Assembly (NCBI RefSeq): GCF_003050785.1
Contig: NZ_QAOH01000006.1
Location: forward strand, 181,874 to 245,873
DNA from: Celeribacter persicus
GTDB taxonomy: Bacteria; Pseudomonadota; Alphaproteobacteria; Rhodobacterales; Rhodobacteraceae
Length of the DNA stretch: 64,000 bases
Direction of reading: 5' to 3'
The notes below the pieces were generated by a model. The model did no database searches, was not told where the DNA came from, and saw nothing but the letters and a program-made list of their open reading frames with translations. Position 1 is the first letter of the stretch; every line of letters begins with the position of its first letter. Shown here one piece after another: positions 19,108-28,839 of this stretch. The position numbers and the translations under genes are program-made.

Positions 19108-20163
19108 TCACCGTTTCAACGCCGGGTGCAACACCTCTGACGGGTCCGCCCCCACCACCCGGGTCTCGCGCAGCAGAAAGAATTTGCCCCAGCCCCGGTT
19201 CATGCCGATGGACGGCCCGTGCGGGTCGGCGAGATAACGGGCGCGCCAGTCTTTCGGCAGATGCAGCCCCGCCGCTTCCGCCTTGTCGAGCATCCACACA
19301 AGTGTGGCGTTCGACAGTCGACGCTCCGGATTATAGCCCGACAGCTGCCCGCCGACATCACCATGCGTGCCGGGAAACCACATCTGTTGAAGCACCTGTC
19401 TTTGTCCCCCGAACAGAGGGGGCTCGGGGTTGCTTTCGAACAGGAAGGGCGCATAGGCGCTGCGGCGTTCATCATGGGCCAGCGCATGATAAGCGCGTTT
19501 GACACAGCGCGCGGGCATGCGATCGTGGAACTCATGAAACACGGTCGAATAGCGCCAGACGATCGGCATATGCAGCCCCAGCGCCGAAACCGTGTCCCAG
19601 ACGCCCAGAAAGTCGATCTCCACCCTTGGGTGGCAATGCGCCTCGGTGAACTCCGCCGCAGCGCGGCTGTGTGGGGCCATCTGGTAATGACGATAGGCAA
19701 CACGGATATTGCGTTCTGTCGCTTCCTCCGCCCGCAACAGCCCGATCATGTCGATCAGCCCGGAAAGCGAACGCACCGCATAGGCGCCGCGCGAATAGCC
19801 GAAGAGGAAAATCCGGTCGCCGGGGCGGTAGCGCGAGGCGAGCGCACCATAGACCCGCTGAATCTGTTTGTGAATGCCACGCCCCTCGATCACATCCATC
19901 GTATCGCGCCAGCCACGCCACTGAATGCCCGCCTCGTAGCGCACCAGCATGTTCGCCCCCTGCGCCGCCTCCGTGCAGAGTTTGTAGGCGAGACCCGCGT
20001 TGGTCTCATACCCCGGCGAGAGCGAAGAAAGCGTGCCGTCCATGATGATCACATGGGACAACGGACCACGGGAATGATGCCCCCCGGAGGTGCGCACCCG
20101 CTGGCGAAATTTGAACAGGTGAGACAGGCGGCCGAAGAGGCCTTTTCGTTGTTCCATACCCAT
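19108..20163 (-). CDS. DUF2235 alpha/beta hydrolase
   Basis: A 351-residue protein. The nucleophile elbow GYSRGAY (G-x-S-x-G) lies near residues 121-127; FLGVWDTVSALG and the His motif WFPGTHGDVGGQ are the other DUF2235 signatures. This fold covers the Tle1-type phospholipase effectors of type VI secretion as well as many housekeeping or unknown hydrolases. No T6SS genes are in the window and there is no signal peptide, so an effector role is not supported. ATG at 20163 or 20157 are equally good. Confidence 0.8.
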   Translation of the reverse strand: MGMEQRKGLFGRLSHLFKFRQRVRTSGGHHSRGPLSHVIIMDGTLSSLSPGYETNAGLAYKLCTEAAQGANMLVRYEAGIQWRGWRDTMDVIEGRGIHKQIQRVYGALASRYRPGDRIFLFGYSRGAYAVRSLSGLIDMIGLLRAEEATERNIRVAYRHYQMAPHSRAAAEFTEAHCHPRVEIDFLGVWDTVSALGLHMPIVWRYSTVFHEFHDRMPARCVKRAYHALAHDERRSAYAPFLFESNPEPPLFGGQRQVLQQMWFPGTHGDVGGQLSGYNPERRLSNATLVWMLDKAEAAGLHLPKDWRARYLADPHGPSIGMNRGWGKFFLLRETRVVGADPSEVLHPALKR

Positions 20164-20183
20164 GATTTAGCATGGAAAAATGA

Positions 20184-20211
20184 AAAATCCCCTCCCTTTG
20201 CGAGGGAGGGG
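20184..20211 (-). terminator. Rho-independent terminator of the decarboxylase gene
   Basis: On the minus strand CCCCTCCCT/AGGGAGGGG (9-bp stem, five-base loop) is followed by ATTTTTCA. It lies about 90 bases past the decarboxylase stop at 20301. Confidence 0.85.
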
Positions 20212-20300
20212 ACGTTGCGTCACAGGCTTGTCGGTCCGCGCGGAACCATTCGGGCCGGGACATTCGGCCCGGACGGCCCTTGTGGCGACAAGCGCGACGA

Positions 20301-21443
20301 TCAGATATGGCGCTGCACCGTTTCCACGGTGATCTGGCCAAAGCCGTTGAATTTGGTCGCAGTCGCCACGGAATAGGCGCCCAGACCGTAGAAGATCACG
20401 TGATCTTCCTCTTCCATGTCCGCCGGGAAACCGAGTTCGGACGGCAGTTTGTCGAGGCTGTCGCAGGTCGGGCCGAAGACGGTGCGGAACACCGGTTCGC
20501 CTTCACGTTTCACGCCTTGCGGACCGAAGACGCCTATGCGGTCGATCACACCGACGAGGTGCAGCTCGGAGAGGCCACCATAAACGCCGTCATTCAGGAA
20601 CACATGCGCGTCGTCACGGATCGCCTTGACGCGGGTCACGAGCGAGTAGCTTTCGGCCACAAGACCACGGCCCGGCTCACAAACGAGCGCTGGCATGTCG
20701 TCGCCGAAAGCCTCAGCCGCCACACGACCGATGAGGTCGAAGGTCGGCTCAAGCTGCGGCACCACCTCGTTGAGACGGTGGGACGGGAAGCCGCCACCGA
20801 CGTTGAGGCGCGCGATTTTGACATCGGCCATGCGGGCAATCTCGGCGGCGGCACGGATGTATTTGTCCCATGCGTGCGGATCGGTGCATTGCGTGCCCGG
20901 GTGGAAGGTCAGCGACGGGGTGAAACCCAGTTGCGAGGCGAGCAGAAGCAGTTCAGCGGCGGCCTCGACGGTCGCACCGAATTTCGCACCGAAGTTATAG
21001 GCCGCGCCTTCGACCGGCAGTTTGAAGCGCACGGAAATCTCTACACCGTCGGCAGGCACCAGTTCGCCGAGCTTCACCAGTTCGGAATGGCTGTCGACGG
21101 AATAGGATTTCACACCCATTTTGACGGCGTGCAGGATCTCGGTGCGCGAGCGAACCGGGTTGTTGTAATGCATGGCGGCACCGGGGGCGATACGGGCAAT
21201 GGTGTCCATCTCGACAGGGGAGGCCACGTCGAACCCTTTGACGCCAGCGGCGACGAGGTTGGCCAGCACTTCTTCATCCGGGTTGGATTTCACCGCATAG
21301 GTGACAAGCCCCGGGAACCCTTTGATAAAACGACGGGCAGTCGCTTGCAGGATGGCCGGGGAAAAGAACAGCACCGGGTGTTCCGGGGCATGAGTGCGCA
21401 GGTATTCTCTGGGCGTTGCCCAGATGGTTTTAGAGAGCCCCAT
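20301..21443 (-). CDS. PLP-dependent ornithine/lysine-type decarboxylase (alanine-racemase fold)
   Basis: A 380-residue fold-type III decarboxylase. The PLP lysine is K52 in TYAVKSNP. NVGGGFPSHR binds the phosphate, CEPGRGLVAES the pyridine side, and GPTCDSLDKL carries the C-x-D pair (C327, D328). This set fits ornithine decarboxylase making putrescine; some relatives also take lysine. It is divergent from an Lrp-type gene over a 296-base region, so amino-acid-responsive control is likely. Confidence 0.88.
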   Translation of the reverse strand: MGLSKTIWATPREYLRTHAPEHPVLFFSPAILQATARRFIKGFPGLVTYAVKSNPDEEVLANLVAAGVKGFDVASPVEMDTIARIAPGAAMHYNNPVRSRTEILHAVKMGVKSYSVDSHSELVKLGELVPADGVEISVRFKLPVEGAAYNFGAKFGATVEAAAELLLLASQLGFTPSLTFHPGTQCTDPHAWDKYIRAAAEIARMADVKIARLNVGGGFPSHRLNEVVPQLEPTFDLIGRVAAEAFGDDMPALVCEPGRGLVAESYSLVTRVKAIRDDAHVFLNDGVYGGLSELHLVGVIDRIGVFGPQGVKREGEPVFRTVFGPTCDSLDKLPSELGFPADMEEEDHVIFYGLGAYSVATATKFNGFGQITVETVQRHI

Positions 21444-21627
21444 TGGTCATGTCCTTTACCAACAGAGCGCAGCCACATCTTGCCCGGGAAAACTCCGGTT
21501 GGGATTGCGCTTACGCGATTAATCCTAACCAGGCCAGGTGCGGGACCGCCTCGTTTCGTGCGTGGGCGACCGTCCTTCGATCCTGTTTTTCGTAAGCGCT
21601 ATATGCGTGTTGATTTGGTCGATAGAA

Positions 21628-21686
21628 ATAGTAAAATCGTGCGGAATGCCGGTCAATTTCACAAAACTGCCGGTCAAATTTACTAT
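21628..21686. promoter_or_regulatory. Repeat-bearing control region between decarboxylase and Lrp gene
   Basis: Within the 296-base divergent gap two direct copies of TGCCGGTCAAWTT start at 21647 and 21668, 21 bp or two helical turns apart. They lie inside an outer inverted repeat ATAGTAAA (21628-21635) / TTTACTAT (21679-21686). This looks like an operator array for the adjacent Lrp protein. The rest of the gap shows no gene. Confidence 0.55.
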
Positions 21687-21739
21687 GCTTTATCAAGCGG
21701 TCCAAAACACCGGGCCGTGCAGGATTTCGGAGCGCCAAA

Positions 21740-22171
21740 ATGGACGAACTTGATCAAAAAATCCTGATGGCTCTGGCCGCCGATTCATCCACTTCGGTGT
21801 CGCGCCTGTCGCGACGTTTCAAGGTGGCGCGTTCGACCGTGCAGGCGCGTCTCGAACGGATGGAAACCAATGGGACGATTGCGGGCTATACGATCAAGCT
21901 CGGCGATGTGGCGCTGGCACGACGCATCAAGGCCACCGTGCTCATTCAGGTGGAGCCACGCACATCGGCCTCGGTGGTGACGAAACTCAAGACGATCCCG
22001 GAGGTGGAAATGGTCGCAACCTCGACCGGGCGGGTCGACCTGATCGCACAGATCGCCTGCGACACCACCGAAGAGATCGACCAAACGCTAGATCAGATCA
22101 ATGGCATTACGGGCGTGCAGGACATCGAGAGCCTGATTCATCTGTCGATCAAGTTCGACCGATCCATCTGA
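21740..22171 (+). CDS. Lrp/AsnC-family transcriptional regulator
   Basis: A 143-residue protein. An N-terminal HTH (LDQKILMALAADSSTSVSRLSRRFKVARSTVQARLERM) is followed by the RAM/AsnC effector domain (TVLIQVEPRTSASVV...). Such proteins form octamers that sense amino acids. Its position divergent from the decarboxylase gene and the repeats between them suggest it controls polyamine precursor decarboxylation; that is inference. Confidence 0.92.
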   Translation: MDELDQKILMALAADSSTSVSRLSRRFKVARSTVQARLERMETNGTIAGYTIKLGDVALARRIKATVLIQVEPRTSASVVTKLKTIPEVEMVATSTGRVDLIAQIACDTTEEIDQTLDQINGITGVQDIESLIHLSIKFDRSI

Positions 22172-22182
22172 TCCGTATGAGA

Positions 22183-23320
22183 CTATTCCGCCGGGTGCGG
22201 GCGCGCCCGATGCTCCTCCCGAAGCGGCGCCATCCGGGCCTGCCGGATGCCCCTGGCCATCTCCTCCGCACCCCTCACGGCAAAGACGATGCCCCGCGCC
22301 AGGTCAGAGAGCTGATTGACCGTCCCGGCGACGTAAACGCCGAGATCGGGGGCATAAAAGCAGATGCTTTCACCGAAGCCGAAATGACCGATACAACGTG
22401 GGGGGGCGTAGCAACCGCTGCGGCTGGAAGGTCATGCGGTAGGGAAAATACCACCACCAAGGGGCCTGAACCTTCATGATACCGGTGCCGAATTCGGTCG
22501 GGAAGAACATCAGACGCCAGCGTGGCAACACGCGCTTGTCGCACAGATAGCCCTCGAAAAAGCCGCGTGCGAAGATCTGCGACTCGCGCGAGGTGGTCAC
22601 AATCCCGTTGTCGGCCTGAAACGAGGTCAGGGCGCGGGGCACATGCACCGCCCTGCGGCCCGACAGGGGCGACACCGGATGGCGGTCGGTCGGATCGCAA
22701 TAGATATAGGTAGAGCGCAGCCCAAGACGTTCGGCGACGCGGGTCTGCACAATCTGGGCATAACTTTTCCCCTAAATCTGTTCGATCACCCGGCCCAGAA
22801 GGCGATAATTCGTATCGGTATAAATCGCGCGTTTGGATGCCCCCGGCGCGATCACGGCACCATGAGAACGGATGCGCTGGATGATGTCTTCAAAGTTCCA
22901 TGCGCTGTCGATGCCGTCGGCAATCGTGTGACGCAGGCGACGGGCATGCATTTTGTAGAAGAAATAATCACCGAAACCCGATCTGTGCGACATCAGGTGA
23001 CGGATCGTCACTTCCCCGGTCCGGTCAACCCCATCCTTGACATGCAACTCGGGAAAAGACGCGCCGGTCCCAAGATAGTGCACAAAGGGCCGGTCGGAGT
23101 CGACTTTCCCCTCCTCCAGCAATTACAAAAGGATCGCGGTCACGAAGAGTTTCGTGACACCGGTGGCGAAACAGGGCGTGCGGCTGTCGAGATTGCCCAC
23201 GCCGATATGCATCTCCCGCCCCGTCTCCCGGTCGAACATCGACAGCGTCACACCGCAATGCATCCCGCTTCGGACCATGCGGTCGGCCAGTCTTTGCAAT
23301 CGCGCGGAGGCAGCGCTCAT
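22183..23320 (-). pseudogene. Beta-lactamase-family serine hydrolase, decayed
   Basis: Starting from ATG at 23320 (GAGGAG upstream), one frame reads through IRHLMSHRSGFGDYF and TDTNYRLLGRVIEQI to YLCDKRVLPRWRLMFFPTEF. It is broken by a TAA at 23123-23125 and a TAG at 22772-22774. Near a run of seven G (22400-22406) the frame shifts by one; the shifted frame continues GHFGFGESICFYAPDLGVYVAGTVNQ to TAG at 22183-22185. All parts align to one class C beta-lactamase/DD-peptidase-like hydrolase, so this is a single gene with at least three lesions. Confidence 0.88.
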
Positions 23321-23523
23321 ATCTTTCTCCTCTCGGACCCGGAAGATGTGATGCCACAGCAACGCTTAACACCCCGTCAATTTGGTCGCGTTTCACGGGG
23401 TTTTCTCTCGGAAATGTGGGGAGTTTCTCCCTTTCCCTCTCATCTCCTGCGGGGTAAAAGCGCTGGACCCTTGAGCGCGGGGCCTTTCCCCGTGCCCGGA
23501 CCGGAATGAAGCGAGAGACCACG

Positions 23524-26500
23524 ATGGCCATGGAAAAGACGTTCGACGCGCAGAAATCTGAAGCGCGCATCTATGCGGAATGGGAAAAAGCCGGGGCGTT
23601 TAAAGCCGGCGCCCACAAGAAACGCGACGAGACCTTCACCATCATGATCCCGCCGCCGAACGTCACAGGCGCTTTGCATGTGGGGCACGCATTCAACAAC
23701 ACCATTCAGGATATTCTGATCCGCTGGCACCGGATGCGCGGGTTCGACACGCTGTGGCAACCGGGTCAGGACCATGCGGGCATCGCGACCCAGCTCATGG
23801 TCGAAAAGGAACTGGCGAAGACGCAGCAGCCGTCGCGCGCCGAGCTTGGCCGCGAGGCATTCCTTGAAAAGGTCTGGGAATGGAAGGGCAAATACGGGTC
23901 CACGATTATCAACCAGCTCAAGCGGCTTGGCTCCTCCTGCGACTGGTCCCGCAACGCCTTCACCATGTCCGGCGCGCCGGGTGCGCCCGCCGGTGAAGAA
24001 GGCAATTTCCATGACGCGGTGATCAAGGTCTTCGTCGATATGTATGAGAAAGGCCTCATCTATCGCGGCAAACGCCTTGTGAACTGGGACCCGCATTTCG
24101 AAACGGCGATCTCGGACCTCGAAGTCGAGAATATCGAAGTTGCGGGCCATATGTGGCACTTCAAATACCCGCTCGCGGGTGGCGCCACCTACGAATATGT
24201 CGAGAAAGACGAAGACGGGAATGTGACCCTGCGCGAAACCCGCGATTACATCTCCATCGCGACGACGCGCCCCGAAACCATGCTGGGCGATGGGGCGGTT
24301 GCCGTTCACCCGGATGACGAACGTTACGCACCGATTGTGGGCAAGCTCTGTGAAATTCCGGTGGGCCCGAAGGAGCATCGTCGTCTGATCCCGATCATCA
24401 CCGACGAATACCCGGATATGACTTTCGGTTCCGGTGCGGTGAAGATCACCGGCGCGCATGATTTCAACGACTATCAGGTCGCGAAACGCGGCAACCTGCC
24501 GATGTATCGGCTTATGGACACCAAGGGCGCGATGCGCACCGACGGTCTGTCTTATGAAGACAGCGCAATCCTTGCCGCCGAAATTCTTGCGGGCAAACCG
24601 TTTACAGAGGCCGAAGTCGACACGATCAACCTCGTGCCCGAGCATCTGCGCGGCCTCGACCGGTTCGAGGCACGCAAGGCTGTGATCGCAGAGATCAATG
24701 AGGAAGGTCTGGCGGTCATGACCACCAGAACCACGAAAGACGATGAGGGCAATGAGACCACGATCTCGCTCCCCTATGTCGAAGATAAGCCGATCATGCA
24801 GCCCTTCGGCGACCGCTCCAAGGTCGTGATCGAGCCGATGCTGACCGATCAGTGGTATGTGGACGCCGAGAAGATCGTCGGCAAGGCGCTCGATGCGGTG
24901 CGCACCGGCAAGACCAAAATCATGCCGGAGAGCGGTGAGAAGACCTATTTCCACTGGCTGGAAAACATCGAACCGTGGTGCATTTCGCGTCAGCTCTGGT
25001 GGGGACACCAGATCCCGGTGTGGTACGGGCTCGATCTGTCGGCACCGGATTTCACCGATGACGAGGGCGACGGGGCGCTCGACGAGGTGGAACTCATTCG
25101 CCTCCTGACCGAAGGCGGCATGCTTCATCGCGGCACGGTGCATCACTGCGCCGCCGATTTCGAAACTGTCCATGGCAAGTTCTTTGCCGATATGGACAAC
25201 CTGCCGACCCCGCTCAATCACTGCCGCGTGGTCGAAGTGGCGAGCCGTCAGGAAGCGAACGAGATCTTCGCAAACGCGCTGGCACAGTACAACGTCACGC
25301 AAGACCCGACCAAGCTGGTCTACCCGGTCTGGCGCGATCCGGATGTGCTCGACACATGGTTCTCCTCGGGCCTATGGCCGATCGGCACGCTCGGCTGGCC
25401 GAACTGGGATGAGAGCACCTCGAAATACTTCCCGACCGATGTTCTGGTCACCGGCTTCGACATCCTGTTCTTCTGGGTCGCCCGGATGATGATGATGCAG
25501 CTTGCGGTGACGGGCGAAGTTCCCTTCCACACTGTCTATCTGCACCAGCTCGTTCGTGACGAGAAGGGCAAGAAGATGTCGAAAACCACCGGCAATGTCA
25601 TCGACCCGCTGCAGATCATCGACGAATACGGCGCCGATGCGCTGCGTTTCACCAATGCCTCGATGGCCTCCATCGGCGGTGTGCTGAAGCTCTCCGTGGA
25701 TCGCATCAAGGGCTATCGCAACTTCGGCACGAAGATCTGGAACGCCGCACGCTTTGCCGAGATGAACGGTGTGTTCGAGAATTACACCCCCGGCGTCGTC
25801 CCGACGCCCTCCGCCACGGTGAACAAATGGATCATCGGCGAGACGGTGAAGGTGCTGCGCGAGGTCGATACGGCCTTCGAGGAATACCGCTTCAACGACG
25901 CCGCGAACGCGCTCTATGTCTTTGTCTGGGGCAAGTTCTGCGACTGGTATGTCGAATTCTCGAAACCGCTCTTCTACGACGGGGACGAGGCGACGCTGGC
26001 GGAAACGCGTCAGACGATGGGTTGGGTCTTGGATCAGGCGCTCGCCATGCTGCACCCGATCATGCCGTTCATCACGGAAGAGCTTTGGGGCACGGTGAAT
26101 GGCGCGCGTCCGCTTCTGGCGCTGTCCGACTGGCCTGAGCTGTCGGACGATCTGATCGACGCCGAGGCCGGCGCGGAGATGAACTGGGTCATTGATCTGG
26201 TGGAACAAATCCGTTCGTCGCGTGCCGAGGTGCATGTACCGGCAGGTCTCAAAATCCCGATGGTGCAGGTCGAATTGGACGAGGCGGGCAAGACCGCGTT
26301 TGCTAATAACGAAGCGCTAATCATGAAGCTTGCGCGTCTTGACAGCATATCGGTCGGCCCGATGCCGAAGGGTGCGATCACGATTTCGGTGACGGGCGGG
26401 ACATTCGCCCTGCCACTCGAAGGGGTGATTGACATCGCAGAAGAGAAAGCGCGGCTTGAGAAGAGCCTCGGCAAGCTCGCGAAAGAGCTTGGTGGCCTGC

Positions 26501-26640
26501 GCGGCCGGTTGAACAACCCGAACTTCGTGGCCTCCGCGCCCGAAGAAGTGGTTGAGGAAGCCCGTGAAAACCTCGCCGCGCGCGAAGAGGAAGAAGCCAA
26601 GATCAAATCGGCTCTCGCCCGTCTCTCCGAAATCGGTTGA
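23524..26640 (+). CDS. valS: Valine--tRNA ligase
   Basis: A 1038-residue class I synthetase. The HIGH motif is in [15 protein letters not shown] (near 45-59). A CP1 editing domain includes [19 protein letters not shown], and [13 protein letters not shown] is the KMSKS loop near 680. The C-terminal coiled-coil (about 965-1038) is typical of ValRS. ATG at 23524 is favoured over an in-frame ATG at 23506 because the family usually starts at the later site. In many alphaproteobacteria valS neighbours popZ-tolC-pcm; here that run is 13 kb away. Confidence 0.96.
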   Translation: MAMEKTFDAQKSEARIYAEWEKAGAFKAGAHKKRDETFTIMIPPPNVTGALHVGHAFNNTIQDILIRWHRMRGFDTLWQPGQDHAGIATQLMVEKELAKTQQPSRAELGREAFLEKVWEWKGKYGSTIINQLKRLGSSCDWSRNAFTMSGAPGAPAGEEGNFHDAVIKVFVDMYEKGLIYRGKRLVNWDPHFETAISDLEVENIEVAGHMWHFKYPLAGGATYEYVEKDEDGNVTLRETRDYISIATTRPETMLGDGAVAVHPDDERYAPIVGKLCEIPVGPKEHRRLIPIITDEYPDMTFGSGAVKITGAHDFNDYQVAKRGNLPMYRLMDTKGAMRTDGLSYEDSAILAAEILAGKPFTEAEVDTINLVPEHLRGLDRFEARKAVIAEINEEGLAVMTTRTTKDDEGNETTISLPYVEDKPIMQPFGDRSKVVIEPMLTDQWYVDAEKIVGKALDAVRTGKTKIMPESGEKTYFHWLENIEPWCISRQLWWGHQIPVWYGLDLSAPDFTDDEGDGALDEVELIRLLTEGGMLHRGTVHHCAADFETVHGKFFADMDNLPTPLNHCRVVEVASRQEANEIFANALAQYNVTQDPTKLVYPVWRDPDVLDTWFSSGLWPIGTLGWPNWDESTSKYFPTDVLVTGFDILFFWVARMMMMQLAVTGEVPFHTVYLHQLVRDEKGKKMSKTTGNVIDPLQIIDEYGADALRFTNASMASIGGVLKLSVDRIKGYRNFGTKIWNAARFAEMNGVFENYTPGVVPTPSATVNKWIIGETVKVLREVDTAFEEYRFNDAANALYVFVWGKFCDWYVEFSKPLFYDGDEATLAETRQTMGWVLDQALAMLHPIMPFITEELWGTVNGARPLLALSDWPELSDDLIDAEAGAEMNWVIDLVEQIRSSRAEVHVPAGLKIPMVQVELDEAGKTAFANNEALIMKLARLDSISVGPMPKGAITISVTGGTFALPLEGVIDIAEEKARLEKSLGKLAKELGGLRGRLNNPNFVASAPEEVVEEARENLAAREEEEAKIKSALARLSEIG

Positions 26641-26659
26641 TCCGGTTCGATGGATTGAC

Positions 26660-26692
26660 AAAGGCCCGCCGATTTGGCGGGCCTTTTGTTTT
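26660..26692 (+). terminator. Rho-independent terminator after valS
   Basis: AAAGGCCCGCC/GGCGGGCCTTT with a five-base loop is followed by TTTTGTTTT, 19 bases past the valS stop. Confidence 0.92.
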
Positions 26693-26716
26693 GAGTATTT
26701 ATCCCATCAGAAAACC
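26691..26716. repeat. 26-nt dispersed motif TTGAGTATTT...CATCAGAAA, copy 1
   Basis: It matches 38209-38234 at 23 of 26 positions. It is intergenic at both sites, just before or after a gene end. Confidence 0.5.
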
Positions 26717-26717
26717 A

Positions 26718-27500
26718 TCAGTCATAGACCGGCGCGCGCTTCTGCATCTGTGCCATGACGGTTTCTATTTGGTGCGGCGTGCCGATCAGCGCGCGTTGTT
26801 CGCGGCTCTCCTCCATCAGGATATGCGCGCGGTCCTGCGAGGTTTCGGCCGTGGCGATCAACCGTTTCGCGGCGCGCATGGCGGAGGGGCTTTTGCTTGC
26901 AATCGTGGTGGCAATCTCAAGCGCGCGGGCATGGGCATCCTCGACCAGCTCAGTCACGAGGCCAAGTTCGGCGGCACGCCCGGCCGGGACGATCTCGTTC
27001 GTGTAGGTCAGCATCCGCAGAACATCGGAGCGCAGCACGCGCGGGAAAAGCACCATACCGCCCATATCCGGCACGAGGCCCCATTTCATTTCCATGATCG
27101 AAAGCTGCGCCTCGGGGGAGGCAATGCGAATATCGGCGGCGATGGCGAGTTGCATCCCGGCGCCGAAACAGGGTCCGTGGATCGCCGCAACGACCGGGAT
27201 CGGCAGGTCATGAAGCGAAAGCGAGAAGGCCTGAAACGCGTTACCATCGCCATGGGTGCGCTCCATCACGAGAGCATCGAGGTCCTCACTCATGAAGCGT
27301 TGGAAATTCGAGGTGTCGAGCCCCGCGCAAAACGCCTTGCCCGCCCCGGAAAGCAAAACGACACGGGCGTCGGAAGCACCGATCTCCGCCACGCGGGCCA
27401 GCAGATCGGCGATCAGCTCTTCGGTCACCGCGTTCATCTTGTCGGGACGGTTCAGGGTCAGGTGGGCGATGTGGTCTTTGATCTCAAGCGTGACAGTCAT
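26718..27500 (-). CDS. Enoyl-CoA hydratase/isomerase (crotonase) family protein
   Basis: A 260-residue crotonase. The oxyanion-hole segments are GKAFCAGLD and HGPCFGAGM. At the usual catalytic positions the first Glu (E144 of rat hydratase) is Gln in GAGMQLA, while the second Glu is kept in IMEMKWG and an Asp follows in LVPDMGG. The Glu plus Asp pair resembles dienoyl-CoA isomerases more than hydratases. A role in fatty-acid breakdown is likely, but the reaction is uncertain. Confidence 0.88.
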   Translation of the reverse strand: MTVTLEIKDHIAHLTLNRPDKMNAVTEELIADLLARVAEIGASDARVVLLSGAGKAFCAGLDTSNFQRFMSEDLDALVMERTHGDGNAFQAFSLSLHDLPIPVVAAIHGPCFGAGMQLAIAADIRIASPEAQLSIMEMKWGLVPDMGGMVLFPRVLRSDVLRMLTYTNEIVPAGRAAELGLVTELVEDAHARALEIATTIASKSPSAMRAAKRLIATAETSQDRAHILMEESREQRALIGTPHQIETVMAQMQKRAPVYD

Positions 27501-27603
27501 GGCGGCTCCTCCTCATTGCGACAGGCTAGCAGGGCACAAACGCATGGTCAGGTCTGACGTTACGGCGCTTGCGCAACCCTGAAGTTTGAGGCAGGACAAC
27601 CGC

Positions 27604-28707
27604 ATGACAGACACACGCCTCACGCCCCTCACCCAGACGCTCCCCTCCACCGTGCCCTTCGTCGCGCCCGAGCGCATGGAGGAACTGCGCGGGACGCGTT
27701 TCGATGCCCGTCTCGGGGCCAATGAACTGTCCTTCGGCCCCTCGCCGAAAGCCCTGTCTGCCATGGTGGACAGCCTTGACGGCATCTGGAAATACGGCGA
27801 GCCGGAGAACCGCGATTTGCGTTTTGCACTTGCCGCGCATCTCGGAATTGCACCCGAAGAGGTGACTGTCGGCGAAGGCATTGATGGGCTGCTGGGCAAT
27901 CTGGTGCGGCTTTACGTGGCTCCCGGCGATGCGGTGGTAACCTCGGCGGGCTCTTATCCGACGTTCAATTATCATGTGGCAGGCTTCGGCGGCGTGCTGC
28001 ACACCGTGCCCTACAAGAGCAATCACGAAGACCCGGAGGCGCTGATTGCGAAGGCTAAGGAGGTCGGGGCAAAGCTGGTGTACTTGTCCAATCCGAACAA
28101 TCCCATGGGATCGGTGCATCCGGCGGAAACCGTGCAGGCGATGATCGAGGCGGTGCCCGAGGGATGCCTGATGATCCTCGACGAGGCCTATACGGAATTC
28201 GCGCCGGAGAGCACGCGTCCGGCGCTCGACACCGCAGACAAACGCGTCATCCGGTTCCGTACTTTTTCAAAGGCTTATGGCATGGCAGGCGCCCGGATCG
28301 GCTACGGGATCGCACATCGCGACATCGCCACCGCCTTTGACAAGATCCGCAACCATTTCGGCGTAAACCGGGTGGCGCAAGCGGGGGCTTTGGCGGCGCT
28401 GGCCGATCAGGGCTATCTGGTGCAGACGCTGGAACGTGTCGCAGAGGGACGCACAGAACTTGCACGGATCGCACAATCTAACGGTTTGACGCCCCTGCCC
28501 TCCGCAACCAATTTCGTTACCATGGATTGCGGGCGCAATGGCGATTATGCACGGGCGCTTGTGAAAGCCCTCGACGCGCACGGGGTGTTTGTCCGAATGC
28601 CGGGGATGGCGCCTCTGGATCGCTGTATCCGCGTGTCCGTCGGCCTGCCGAAGGAGATCGCGGTGTTCGCCGAACGTCTGCCTCTGGCACTGGCCGATCT
28701 GGGCTGA
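27604..28707 (+). CDS. Class I/II aminotransferase, histidinol-phosphate aminotransferase-like
   Basis: A 367-residue PLP enzyme. The layout matches HisC: RLGANELSFGPSPKAL, LSNPNNPMGS, ILDEAYTEF and the PLP lysine near residue 223 in RTFSKAYGMAGARIGYG. It lacks any his gene neighbour, so it may be a second HisC-like enzyme with another substrate such as an aromatic amino acid. ATG at 27604 has AGG/GGA upstream; an upstream in-frame ATG is less likely. Confidence 0.85.
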   Translation: MTDTRLTPLTQTLPSTVPFVAPERMEELRGTRFDARLGANELSFGPSPKALSAMVDSLDGIWKYGEPENRDLRFALAAHLGIAPEEVTVGEGIDGLLGNLVRLYVAPGDAVVTSAGSYPTFNYHVAGFGGVLHTVPYKSNHEDPEALIAKAKEVGAKLVYLSNPNNPMGSVHPAETVQAMIEAVPEGCLMILDEAYTEFAPESTRPALDTADKRVIRFRTFSKAYGMAGARIGYGIAHRDIATAFDKIRNHFGVNRVAQAGALAALADQGYLVQTLERVAEGRTELARIAQSNGLTPLPSATNFVTMDCGRNGDYARALVKALDAHGVFVRMPGMAPLDRCIRVSVGLPKEIAVFAERLPLALADLG

Positions 28708-28711
28708 CGCT

Positions 28712-28760
28712 TCTCTCTGACGTTAACGTTAATCGGATTAAGGTTAACGCCGGAGAGAGA
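28712..28760. repeat. Long imperfect palindrome after the HisC-like gene
   Basis: CTCTC...CGTTAAC at the left pairs with GTTAACG...GAGAG at the right, around a core containing TTAACGTTAA. There is no T-run, so a simple terminator is not supported. It could be an operator or a repeat remnant. Confidence 0.4.
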
Positions 28761-28791
28761 GGGCACCGCATTCACACCCGGAAAACGCCAT

Positions 28792-28816
28792 GCAAAAAGG
28801 CGCCCGAAGGCGCCTT
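28792..28816 (-). terminator. Rho-independent terminator of the class V aminotransferase gene
   Basis: On the minus strand AAGGCGCC, loop TTCG, GGCGCCTT is followed by TTTGC, beginning 24 bases past the stop at 28840. The UUCG tetraloop makes it stable. Confidence 0.88.
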
Positions 28817-28839
28817 ACTTTTACTCCAATGGGGACGGA

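Noticed and set aside
19108..20163. Type VI effector (Tle1) call for the DUF2235 gene
   Set aside because: No vgrG, hcp or immunity gene is in the window; the fold alone does not support it.
23440..25302. 620-codon minus-strand frame
   Set aside because: Shadow of valS; no ribosome site or motif.
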